Positions 1 through 9,509 of a DNA stretch of 64,000 nucleotides are shown here, one piece after another; the stretch's first letter is position 1, and each line of letters begins with the position of its first letter. The position numbers were made by a program, and so were the translations under genes. The notes under the pieces were generated by a model, which was not told where the DNA came from, ran no database searches, and saw only the letters and a list, made by a program, of their open reading frames with translations. The stretch comes from Aspidapion aeneum (lineage: Eukaryota; Arthropoda; Insecta; Coleoptera; Brentidae), in contig OY755040.1 in NCBI GenBank assembly GCA_963576565.1, positions 27,675,203 to 27,739,202 of the forward strand, read 5' to 3'.

Positions 1-1119
1 AGAAAAGAAAAACTGCAACTTTCGATATTCTAAAAGTAAGCAACATTTTCTTGTTATTTTAAAGTTTTGTTGGGGGTTATTCAATTCCAGATATAGAAAT
101 ATAATACTAAAAAGTGTAATTTTAACTTGTTGTAAATTCAACCTTCTTTTAATAGCTACAAATAGGTATTCAAGCCGAATTTTTTGGAATAAAAGCTCTG
201 CATCGGTGGACATTTTTGCCTCTTTAAAACGAAATGAAGCTGAAATTAACCAAAGCCCAAAATTGCAGTAAAGACATAATAAATAAAAGCAACTCCAAAA
301 ATACTTAGAAAACATTAACTAAATTATAATTTTATAAAATTAGTAAATACAATATCTACAGGGTATACAGGGTTTCTAGCTATACCTTGCATAAGAAAAG
401 CCCTTTGTTTGAGACCCTAAAGACAAGAAGAAGATTTCTGCACGTTAAAGATTTAAAAAATAAAATATCTATATTATGCAAATCTGCCAGTTATCTAAAA
501 TTAGTTAGCTAAAAATAATGTCCTTACTCCTGTAGTTAATGCCATGGTCTGTAAATTACAGACTTTTGATTAAGAGTTTTCTATACTGCTATTACCGCCT
601 TTACGATACGACGCCGAGGTCAAGCTAAACTAAACAATTCAATGCAATAATGATTTTCCTGTAAAGCTTGTAAATGTTTTCTACGGACAAAGAGAACCTG
701 CATGTCACTTTTTTCGATCCTAAAATTCATTGATATTTCGATGCAAAACCAAATTCCGAATCTTTAAAAAATGTTTCGTTTAGGATGTTTTTGTTTTAAT
801 AACTGTCCTTACTGACTTTAAGTCTCCACCAAAACCTCAAAAAATCCCAAAGTTGAAAAAATTTAATGCCGTTTTTTCTTCTCTATTTTTGTAGAAAACA
901 TACCGACATATTCGGGAGGAGCATAAAGCAAAAATAAAAGCGTATCAACAAAAAATTTATTGGGAAAAAAATACTTTTTATTGTTTTTCATATTATTTCA
1001 AGAAAAATATTTGTTTACTTGTAAAAATATTAAATCAGAAAAAAAATAACTTAGATTGTATTTCCCAATATTACCACTTTTAAATTGTAGCGGCAATCTC
1101 AGGCTTTATTTTCCGGCTG
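1..1119. other. AT-rich sequence, nothing recognised
   Basis: I see no coding segment, RNA gene or clear terminal repeat here. The sequence is AT-rich with short homopolymers. It ends where the inverted-terminal-repeat element at 1120 begins. Confidence 0.5.
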
Positions 1120-1793
1120 TATACAGGGTGTCCCATAGGCGACATAGACCAACAGGGGATAGAGGAGGTCGTGTCTGATAAAAAAGTTCCTATAATGCAT
1201 GGGTCAAAACTCTTTCTTTGTCGAGATACAGAACATCATAGTTGGCAATTTTTTAAAGCTTTTTGGTAATAACTTTTTAATAAAACGCAGTAAAAATATG
1301 AAATTGGGTAAAGTCGTGTATTAGAAATTAAACTTATTTTGAAAAAAATTATTTGGTCAATTTTTTTTTTTAACTATTTTTATGGTATAAATGCCCTATT
1401 AAACGCAATATTTTCTCTCTAGCGAGACATATTAATAAAATATTATTGATATTTTTTAAAAGAATAAGTAAGCAAAAATTAATTTTTTTAAAAAATTATT
1501 ATTTTTTATGCATTTTTGGAGGTTACTTTGACAGCCTGTATCACCTCAACTTGTAATTTTATCAAAAGGAGAAATACCACATTATTAAATCACAATTAGC
1601 TGAGTATTCAGCTGGCTGTGATAGATTTTCTTTTTTTTCCAAAACCCTTTTATCCCCACTCATTTAACTTTAAAAATCCTATATCTTAAAAACAGATGTG
1701 TGTTGACCCCCATGTTATATAAAGTTTTTTCTCGGAAATAACCTCCTATCACCTACTGCACTATGGCCCCTAAGTTATGGGACACCCTGTATA
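1120..1793. mobile_element. Non-autonomous TIR element, family 1 (TACAGGGTGTCCCATA ends)
   Basis: The left end reads TATACAGGGTGTCCCATA and the right end is its exact reverse complement, giving 18-bp inverted termini 674 bp apart. The TA at each edge fits TA-target (Tc1/mariner-like) insertion, although superfamily is inferred from the ends only. The interior has no usable reading frame. Its right part, from about 1537, is clearly repeated at 7231-7477, and most of its length recurs in reverse orientation at 30494-31080, so this is a dispersed repeat family. Confidence 0.75.
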
Positions 1794-2032
1794 TTTGAAC
1801 ACACGGCCTTCTCCCATGCAAGAAGTATATATTTAAAGGAGGAAAAACAAAATTCAATTTCAATAATACTTTGCCACCCTTGTTTTATCTTAAATCAAAT
1901 ATTTTCTATAGGCATCGTTATAATCCTTGTCTCTTTGGAAACCACACGAATATGGAAAGTACTTAATATTACACAAAATGCAGTTCATATACTAAAAGAA
2001 AGTATTGAAGATATAAAAATACTATTGTAAGC

Positions 2033-2739
2033 TTGCTAAATAGGAATAATCAGGAAAACCTAGTGAAACAATGCGTCGTCAAGTCAACACCGACTATAAA
2101 TAAATCTACTGAAGATTTTTTTGGATTTGAAAATGAAAACCAACAAATAACCTTACACAGTGGTATACGTGGACCAGAAAAACTTACTGAATCATTAAAT
2201 TTACGACAGTTTAGAGATTGGCGGCAAAAGTTTGAGAACTACATGTTGTTCCAAGGTTTAAAAACTGAAGTTAGTGGTCGCATGTCAGCTTTGTTAGGGT
2301 CATTTTTTACCCAAGAAATTTGAGAGACAGTAAGGCTTATTTTAAAAATCAATGACTTAAAAACCGTTAAAGTAATTGACATTCTAAACAAACTTGAAGA
2401 ATATTTTAAAAATAAGGAGAATAGTTGTGTTCGTCGTAGTAATTTTATGAATTGAAAACAAGAAGAGGGCGAATCTTTTACCCACTTTTACAGAGAAAAA
2501 TTAAAATTGTTTCATTTGACAGATCCATGCTTTAATTGTTACGACTAATGTTTTACCGACCATTTAATCGAATCTTTGTACAATATGGAATTCAGGAAAA
2601 AATGCAGATGTTTACCAGAATCAACAAAAATTAGAGATATAAAAAAATGTTGTGAGAATGAAGAAGCAGCAATAAAGGAAGAAACAGTTCAATACAATGC
2701 TACAAATATATTAAAAGTAAACAATAAATCGAAAAAAAC
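2033..2739 (+). pseudogene. Ty3/gypsy Gag remnant
   Basis: A short open segment (2033-2323, opening on TTG, so the true start is unknown) carries LNLRQFRDWRQKFENYM, which resembles the Gag capsid region of insect Ty3/gypsy elements, the structural protein that packages element RNA. Gag-like sequence continues to about 2700 but is broken by in-frame stops near 2322, 2455 and 2548. No nucleocapsid zinc knuckle and no protease is found. The frame then runs straight into the end of the RT palm at about 2740, indicating an internal deletion. The family assignment rests mainly on the linked RT and integrase downstream. No 5' LTR is visible in the 240 bases between the preceding TIR element and this segment. 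Confidence 0.6.
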
Positions 2740-3510
2740 GATATTATAATTCATGACGAAACATTCGAGATGCATGTTCAAAAAATTATTGAGATACTCG
2801 AAATTTGTAGAAAAAGATCAATAACTCTCAATGCAAATAAGTTTATTTTTGCAAAAGCAGAAGTTCCTTTTGTGGGCTATTTGGTTGGAAAAGAGGGGAT
2901 AAAAGCAGACCCGAAAAAGGTCGAAGCAATTCAGAATTTTAAATCACCAGAACTTGGATCGTTTTCTGAAAATATAAGTACATTCGCATATCCGCTAAGA
3001 AACTTATTAAAAATTAAAAACGAATTCATCTGGTGCAAATGCCATGAAGACGCTTTTAACAATGTAAAGCTAGCACTTATCCAACCGCCAATTCTAGAAT
3101 ATTTTGAACCTTCAAAAAACACAGCAATTCATGTTGATGCATCACGACTTAATGGTTTGGGATATGTTCTACTTCAAAAACATGGGAACGATTAGAAACT
3201 AATTCAGTGTGGATCACGATTCCTAACAGAGGCTGAATCACGATATGCTATGATAGAAATCGAGTTGCTAGGAATCGCATGGGCAGTTTCTAAATGCAGA
3301 CTGCATGTACAAGGTCTAGATACATTTACAATTTTCACGGATCATAAGCCCTTAATTCCAATCTTGAATGTAAAAAATTTAGATGACATTGAGAATCCAC
3401 GAATTCAACGTATCAAGGAAAAATTGGCATAATATCAATTTAATGTAGTATGGAAGAAAGAAAAAGAACATTTAATTCCCGATGCTTTTTCAAGATGTCC
3501 TACTAGTCCA
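2740..3510 (+). pseudogene. Ty3/gypsy RT C-terminus plus RNase H, broken
   Basis: Sequence in the frame of 2770-3195 begins with DIIIH just after where the catalytic DD box of a gypsy reverse transcriptase should be, then gives the RT connection segment ([17 protein letters not shown]) and the start of RNase H with [17 protein letters not shown], the first acidic residue. A stop at 3193 precedes continuation at 3250-3432 with FTDHKPL, the conserved RNase H TDHKPL box, then another stop at 3430 before PDAFSRCP, the usual end of gypsy RNase H. Most of the RT fingers and palm are missing, so polymerase activity is impossible. The domain order RT, RNase H, integrase identifies Ty3/gypsy rather than copia. 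Confidence 0.85.
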
Positions 3511-4745
3511 CCTGAAAAAGAAGATTTATTAGCAGAAGATACCCAAGTGGAAATAAAGTCATTGATCATTTATAAAATATCGTTAATAGATAACACAAAA
3601 GATGGTCTAAAATGTTCCCATTTAGAAGATTCCCTTTTAAGCTCAATTCAACAAGCTACAAAAAACGATCAAGAATATCAAAAACTCAAAACTCAAATTA
3701 AAAATGGTTTTCCTACATGTAGAAAAAATTTAGAAATAATGGTACAACCATTTTGGAATGTGAGAGATGATTTATTTGTAGAAAACGAATTAATTTTAAA
3801 AGGTTGGCACATACTTATTCCCAAAAATATGAGAAAAACAGTTCTGGAGCATTTGCATGATTCACACCAAGGAATTGAAAAGACAAAAGCTCGAGCAAGA
3901 CAAACTATATTTTGGCCTAGTATTAATTTTGATATAAAAAACACTATTGAGGCTTGTGAATTATGTCAGAAGTTCAAACCATCCTTAACTAAAGAAAACA
4001 TGATCTATGAAGATATGCCAGTATATCCATTTCAAGATATTTCAGTTGATTTTTTTCTTGTTCTGGAAAACATTTTATGGTTTATGTAGATCTTTTCTCA
4101 GGATGGCCAATTATTGGTCAATTTGGAAATAAAGACCCAACCAGTTCCATGACTATTGCATGTCTTAGAAAAATATTTGCTGATACAGGAGTACCTATTC
4201 GGTTCAGATCTGATAACGGGTCACAATTCAGCTCATATGAAATGCAGCAATTTTTGAAAAATTGGAATGTCAATTATTCACCGTCGACCCCACATTACCC
4301 ACAGAGTAATGGGCCTGCTGAGGCGTCTGTAAAATCAATCAAACATCTTATTTTAAAATGTATGGAAAATGGAAAACTTAACGAAGATAAATATAACAAA
4401 GGATTACTTGAATTTCGGAATACACCAAAAGCAGATGGGAATTCACCAGCAAGACTTCAAACATTTTGTAGTAAATGGAAAGATGCTGCAAAAATTCGAA
4501 ATGAAAAGTCTAATAAAAAGCTCCAAATGAAATACTACTATGATCAGCACGCTAAAGACTTAAATCCAATTCCAATAGGAAGTAAAGTATACATACAAGA
4601 TCATAGAAGCAAACGTTGGGACAAAATAGGTGAAGTAACCAATATCGAAAAAAATAGAAAATATACAGTAAAACTGCCTAGTGGAACTTGTTATATTAGA
4701 AATAGAAGATTTTTAAGACAAGCATTCCAAAGAAAAGGAGGATAA
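3511..4745 (+). pseudogene. Ty3/gypsy integrase, frameshifted
   Basis: The segment 3547-4089 contains the integrase N-terminal zinc-binding domain: HLHDSHQGIEKTKARAR supplies the two histidines and CELCQKF the two cysteines. The catalytic core starts with ISVDFF, then shifts frame near 4077-4089 and resumes as VYVDLFSGW. It keeps RSDNGSQFSS, the second catalytic Asp, and SNGPAEASVK, the Glu. The C-terminus up to 4745 contains a GSKVYIQDHRSKRWDKIGEV stretch typical of the gypsy integrase tail. Integrase joins element cDNA to host DNA. The single frameshift inside the core leaves the copy non-functional as it stands. No envelope gene follows. Confidence 0.88.
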
Positions 4746-4780
4746 AAATGGAAAAAGGGAATAGGGAATAGGAATAAAAA

Positions 4781-4797
4781 AAAGTAAAAAGGGGAGA
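4781..4797 (+). promoter_or_regulatory. Polypurine tract of the gypsy element
   Basis: AAAGTAAAAAGGGGAGA lies just after the pol stop and directly before a TG that begins a plausible 3' LTR. This is the expected site of plus-strand primer formation in LTR retrotransposons. Confidence 0.6.
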
Positions 4798-4921
4798 TGT
4801 GAAGAGTCCTTAAGGTTTTTGATAGTTAAGACATTTGAACTGTTATTGAGATATTGTCATTGTATTTTCAGTCATAAAAAGAACTACATAAAAATTATAT
4901 TTATTTGTATTTCTGGCAACA
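4798..4921 (+). repeat. Candidate 3' LTR of the gypsy element, short
   Basis: The segment starts TGTGAAGAGTCC immediately after the purine tract and ends GGCAACA, giving TG...CA ends. It is only 124 bp, so it may be truncated or have lost internal sequence. No matching 5' LTR is seen upstream of the Gag remnant. It abuts the reverse-strand CR1-like fragment directly. Confidence 0.45.
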
Positions 4922-5480
4922 AGGTGCTACTCCCGGGGGATCATACGTGCCAACTCTTCAGATTTTCCGTGATAGAAGAGAGATAGATCGCCTCGATCGT
5001 CTTCGATGTTCGAGACTGTCCAAGCTACGGGTAAGTACGGGGTCATTGATCAGCTTGATAGCTCGTTTTTGCACGGTGTTCAAAAGCATTAAGCTATGTT
5101 TGTGTGCCGCACTCCATATACCTATGTGAGCAGTACTCCATAGTTGGTCGAATGTGGGCTTTGTAGAATGTCAGCAGTTGGCTTGGTGTCTTGTATGAAA
5201 TAACACCCCAAGCTTTTGGGACGCTCTTTTAGCTATATCTGCCACGTGACTGCCATATGAACCGAACCAAGATATGTTGGTCTCTGCAGTTCCTAAGATG
5301 TTCAACTGGCTCTGCAATGTGACAGCACTTCGAGATAGCATGATGTTTAGCTCACCAGTGCTGTTTTTTTTGAAAACAGGGCTGCTTGGGTTTTCTGCGC
5401 CTTGAACTGTACAAGGTTTTTGTTCCCCAGTCCTCTATTATCTCTAGGTCGTTATTTATCTGCGAGATTTTGTCTAAGAT
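4922..5480 (-). pseudogene. CR1/Jockey-like non-LTR RT C-terminus, fragment
   Basis: Read on the minus strand this matches the 3' part of the RT coding region at about 61,990-62,550: the same order of sequence from the region encoding NNDLEIIEDWGNKNL to the region around ARMIPPGVSPT. It is the RT thumb and C-terminal end of a non-LTR retrotransposon, truncated at both ends and broken by frameshifts and stops. It lies directly next to the gypsy LTR candidate, with no target duplication that I can see. The match within the window is direct; the clade label is from motif recall. Confidence 0.75.
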
Positions 5481-6480
5481 GATTCTATTCTATATACGGG
5501 TAAGATAAAATGTTTTTACATGACATCAACGAAGTAGGCAAAAATGATGATCAATACAGGACCGTGGTTTGGAGGTCACGTTATAGGGTGGTGCCGTTTT
5601 AACAGCGTAGATGTCGCTAGCACGATAAAGACCTTGTCCTCGACAAACATTATCAGGAATAATAAAATATTCCTTGAGAAAAGAAAATTTCCTACCGTGA
5701 GTTTGCTTGGAGGGCCGGCCCATTGGGTCTTTAAGTGGTATGAATGTGATAGTTAATCAGTTGTGATTGTCCCGAGCACCAAGTGACTTCGAGTCAGAAT
5801 ATCATGGTGTCCACCGAATTGAGCTGGCAAATTATCTACAATAGACGGAGAGAGCCAATAAATAAAAGCTAAAGAAATGAGTCCTTAACAATGTCAGAAA
5901 GCTTGGAAATGGATGAAACTATCCATAAAAATTTGAATTACTATACGATGCTCTGCCCGAGAGATTAGGGACCGATAAAATTCGTCATATAAAATCTCAT
6001 AGAGAGAAGGTCATAAAAGTTTTATTGTTATAGAATTTCGCTGTATATTTTATTAATAACACTTATTTCAAACCAATAATAAAATTATAATATTAAAGTT
6101 ATAGAAACACGAAATTATATTAAAATAATTTAGGAAGTCTCAAGTATAAAGATTTTCATGCATATTATGCGGTAAATTTTAAAGAGGAAATTAAGATACA
6201 GGGTAGCCGAATTTGAATTCCTTTCTTAAATTATTTGTCTTTGTTCTACCTTCGACACAATGGTAAAGTTAGTGGTTTTAAAAACATTTTTCGGACGTTT
6301 GTCATATAAAATTTTTTATACCTTCTGTAAAATTTGGGGACGTTTAATAAACGTTTTAGTGACTTTCAGAAACGTACCAAAGCGTTTCGACAACGTACCA
6401 AAACGTTCAAGGGACGCAGTGTATTTTAACTTTTTTATTTGCAAAAAAAAAATATATAATAGAACACTTATTACCTTTAA
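5481..6480. other. No recognisable feature
   Basis: One kilobase without a supported gene. Short open frames on both strands have no motif I recognise. The right edge is the start of the foldback element. Confidence 0.5.
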
Positions 6481-7111
6481 TATACAGAGTGTCCCAACTA
6501 AAATGTAACAGAGGTGTTTTTGGGTATTTTTCGTGCGAATTTGGAAAAACGCTCGGACACGTCGATTTTGTTAACGAGGGGGACACTTTTTGGCTATCTC
6601 GGAATTTTTGTAGCACGCACTGTCTTTGAGGGGTATACTTTACCCCTATATTTTGAATAGGGAAAGTGGGTTTAGTGATACCGGGTTTTGAAGCTCTCTT
6701 GAATATCTTTACAACCGTGCTAAAGTTTCGAACATCCATCGACTAGTTTTTGAGATATTGGCTTTCAAATTTTTAAATTTAACATGGAATAATAAAATAA
6801 AAATTAAATCCGAAAAATATAAAATTCTGTTTAAATTTTTGTTTTATCAGTCCATGATTTTTGAAATTTTTACACGGTTGTAAAGACACTCAAAAGACCT
6901 TCAAATTGAGGTATCACTAGATCCACTGTCCCTATTCAAAATATAGGGGTAAAGTATACCCCTCGAAGGGGCTGCGTGCTACAAAAATTTCAAGATAGCC
7001 AAAAAATGTCCCCTTCGCAAACAAAATCGACGTGTCCGAGCGTTTCTCCAAACTCGCACGAAAAATACCCAAAAACACCTCTGTTACCTTTTAGTTGGGA
7101 CACCCTGTATA
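6481..7111. mobile_element. Foldback element with arms of about 230 bp
   Basis: The two ends (TATACAGAGTGTCCCAACT and AGTTGGGACACCCTGTATA) begin long inverted arms, roughly 6481-6720 and 6880-7111, which match throughout at an estimated 85-90%. Landmarks in both arms include ACAGAGGTGTTTTTGGG, ACACGTCGATTTTGTT and GGGGTATACTTTACCCCTA. A short AT-rich spacer separates them. The outermost 16 bp resemble the ends of family 1 (1120-1793), but the interior is unrelated. There is no coding capacity. Confidence 0.85.
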
Positions 7112-7230
7112 TGCACAACTTTACAAAATTTTTGTTGTAGTTTTTAGGAAAATGTTTGCTTTTGATACCTTATATCTTAGAAATAAAGCGTTGAGTGTTA
7201 TAATACTTTTTTCTTCTATTGACCTTCTCC

Positions 7231-7477
7231 TTAACTTGTAGATTTCTCAAAATAAGGAATACCACATTTTTGAATCACAATTAGCTGAGTATTTAGCTGG
7301 CTGTGACAGATTTTTTTTTGTTAAACCCTTTTTCCCCCCACCTCTCTAACTTTAAAAATACTATATCTTAAAAACAGATGTGTGTTGACCCCCATGTTAT
7401 ATAAACTTTTTGCTCGGAAATAACCTCCTCTATCACCTGCTGCATTATGGCCCCTAAGTTATGGGACACCCTGTATA
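7231..7477. mobile_element. Truncated copy of TIR family 1
   Basis: This segment matches the right-hand part of the element at 1120-1793: AATACCACAT, AATCACAATTAGCTGAGTAT, GTGTGTTGACCCCCATG and the terminus ATGGGACACCCTGTATA. The left part of the element is missing. Confidence 0.8.
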
Positions 7478-8188
7478 AAAGCAATTTATGTAGTATCAAG
7501 CTAAGAGTAATTTATATAGTATCAAGCTTTTATGTCTTATAACTATATAGAGTTAAGAGGTATATTTTCAAATTCTACAATAATTACCTGCCATTTTTAT
7601 AACATAAGAAAAGATACAGTGTTAAATTTTAAAAAGTTTTTCCGTTTTTTCTCTCTGAACTTTTTTTTATTTATATCTATTGATAAGGATGTATTTTTAG
7701 AAATTCATCAAAATAGGTAGTTGTGCGTTGAACCACTTATAGAACCAAATAATTCTTATTAAAATGAATATAATAAATTTTCCTAATTTTGTCAGGATAA
7801 ATATATTTCCCCTCTATGACCTTTACTAAGTAGACTATTTGCAAGTACGATCTTCATAAAGCATTTTCATTAGTGGAATATCTTAGAATGTATGGGGAAA
7901 TTCAAATTAGATTACAGTCGTAAGGCATACACAAAGCTTATTATTTCCCCCCATCTGTTATTGCTCTATGGCTGCCAAAGAATTAAAAAGTGACAAAAAT
8001 TTAGATTTAATTTTGGTTTATTTATTAAGCTCTCAAGGTAATTTAAATAATTTTTTTCTTGTCTCTCTCTCGGTCATTTGGTTAGATCAAAAAGAAAACT
8101 TTGCACTAACACACAAGATATGTGTGCATTTTTTTAACCAAGTGCAATAATGCAATGTTTCACTCAATCAAACCGTAAACAACAATTT
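7478..8188. other. No recognisable feature
   Basis: AT-rich sequence with only short frames and no motifs I can identify. Confidence 0.5.
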
Positions 8189-8478
8189 CAAATCAGGGGT
8201 GAAATTAAATAACAAACACTTATTTTAAAAAAATTCTGTCCTTGAGCCGGTTTTTGAACCCGTTCCTTTTGCCACCGAAACGATGAATATATTTTTTTTT
8301 GTATTTCAGTACAGTGTGATAACACTATAAATCGAGTTTAAAAAAATTATCCTCATTGTGTCGCTGGGCTAATTGGTATTGTGTTGGCGTATATAGCCAA
8401 AGGTTTTGGTTCAAATCCTGGTCGAAGCAAAGGAAACTTTTTTATAATATTTTGTTCTTTAATTTCATCCGTGGTTTG
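8189..8478. repeat. Palindromic tRNA-derived element, diverged copy
   Basis: The left flank (TGAAATTAAATAACAAACAC from 8200) and the reverse complement of the right flank (ATGAAATTAAAGAACAAAA, ending about 8468) form inverted arms. Each arm leads inward to a tRNA-like block: on the minus strand about 8238-8290 with GGGTTCAAAAACC, and on the plus strand 8359-8430 with GGTTCAAATCC. The outer arms share the string ATGAAATTAAAGAA and an A-run followed by GTTT with the elements at 52149 and 60826, so all three belong to one family with one architecture. This copy is older or from a different subfamily, with a larger central loop of about 70 bp. Confidence 0.65.
8359..8430 (+). pseudogene. tRNA-like sequence (SINE head or tRNA pseudogene)
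   Basis: It has an A-box-like GGGCTAATTGG, a perfect 5-bp anticodon stem TTGGC/GCCAA around the 7-base loop GTATATA (anticodon position would read ATA), and a good B box GGTTCAAATCC. The T stem is mispaired and the 5' acceptor strand does not pair with GTCGAAGC at the 3' end, so a working tRNA is unlikely. It forms the right half of the palindromic element. Confidence 0.6.
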
Positions 8479-8607
8479 GATTTGTAAGCTTGACTCACAT
8501 GTGCTAAAGAGAGAGTAGAGAGTTTTGTTGCTGGTTATTTTTCTAACCTACTCATGGAAGCATCTCCAAACGTACGTATCTGTATATTTCGCGTCGTCAG
8601 TGGAGAA

Positions 8608-8994
8608 TAGTGGTGTGCAAATACTATCTACTCGATACTTTAATATCTGAAACATGGGCGGATTCGAAGTAATCAAATCCTTCGACGCCAAATACTGTTA
8701 CCCGAATCCCGAATGGGACCGAAGCCGAAGTGTTACTTTCGTATCAATCGTATCGGCATCGGCCGTATGAGTAACGAGTTTGGAGTACTTGTAATCATTT
8801 GGACCAATATTTATTTACTTAAATTATTAAATGAACTATTGCGTATACGTATACGATTGACAACATAGAAAATCTCAGTATTTATTGAATTTACCGAAAA
8901 TATAATGTTTACTTAGTACCGAATACAAAATATCTCGAATAGGAAGTATCAGTATCTACTCGATACTTGGTAAAGTAATCGTTGCACATCACTA
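8608..8994. mobile_element. hAT-like MITE with perfect 8-bp target duplication
   Basis: The inverted ends are TAGTGGTGTGCAA at the left and TTGCACATCACTA at the right, followed inward by a shared TACTCGATACTT motif. The 8 bases GTGGAGAA occur immediately outside both ends (8600-8607 and 8995-9002). An 8-bp duplication with TAGTGATG-type ends is characteristic of hAT transposons. At 387 bp and without a transposase frame it is non-autonomous. Confidence 0.9.
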
Positions 8995-9002
8995 GTGGAG
9001 AA

Positions 9003-9317
9003 CAGCATACCAGAGAGTAGACTTACGTAACAAGACCCAAATCCCTAAATGTGTTTTTCTATTGTGCGTGGCGCCATCTATCCCTAGCACCGAATAGTTA
9101 AGTATCTGAGATGCTAAAATAAGTTATCTGAGAAATAAATTTTATAGAAATTTGAAGTTTTATTACGAACACAATACATCTGTTCACACGGAGACAGCCC
9201 ACCGGTGATCGGTAGTGGTTAACAAATATAATTCATTAAACAATTTATGTACAGATTCTGTGCTTAATTGTTTATTTTGTTTAGTTTAACACTTTTACAC
9301 TTTTTTATAAATAAACT
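9003..9317. other. No recognisable feature
   Basis: A 315-base AT-rich stretch between the hAT-like MITE and the degenerate hexamer repeat; nothing supported. Confidence 0.4.
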
Positions 9318-9509
9318 TTAATATGACAAAAAAGGTAAAAGGACACTGACAGTGTTGGTGACATTGATGATGATCGTAATAGTAATGGTGACATTTATTT
9401 TGACGGTAATGTTGATATTGGTAGTTACAGTGACACCGATACTGACACTAATATTGTGATAGTTACATTGAAAATTATAGTGATATTGCCAGTAATGGGT
9501 AAAGTAATA
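9318..9509. repeat. Degenerate TGATAN-type hexamer repeat, left part
   Basis: The plus strand is a run of decayed units such as GTGACA, TTGATG, GTAATA and GTGATA. Open frames here translate to low-complexity Thr/Ile/Val/Asn strings and are not genes. A similar run resumes at about 10,765-10,855, beyond the inserted transposon, so the transposon landed inside an existing repeat tract. Confidence 0.6.

Noticed and set aside
4798..4921. Complete gypsy LTR
   Set aside because: Too short for a typical LTR and no 5' partner is present, so only a candidate or partial LTR is claimed.
5544..5756. Small frame at 5.5-5.75 kb as a host gene
   Set aside because: Frames open on both strands over the same bases, with no recognisable domain on either.
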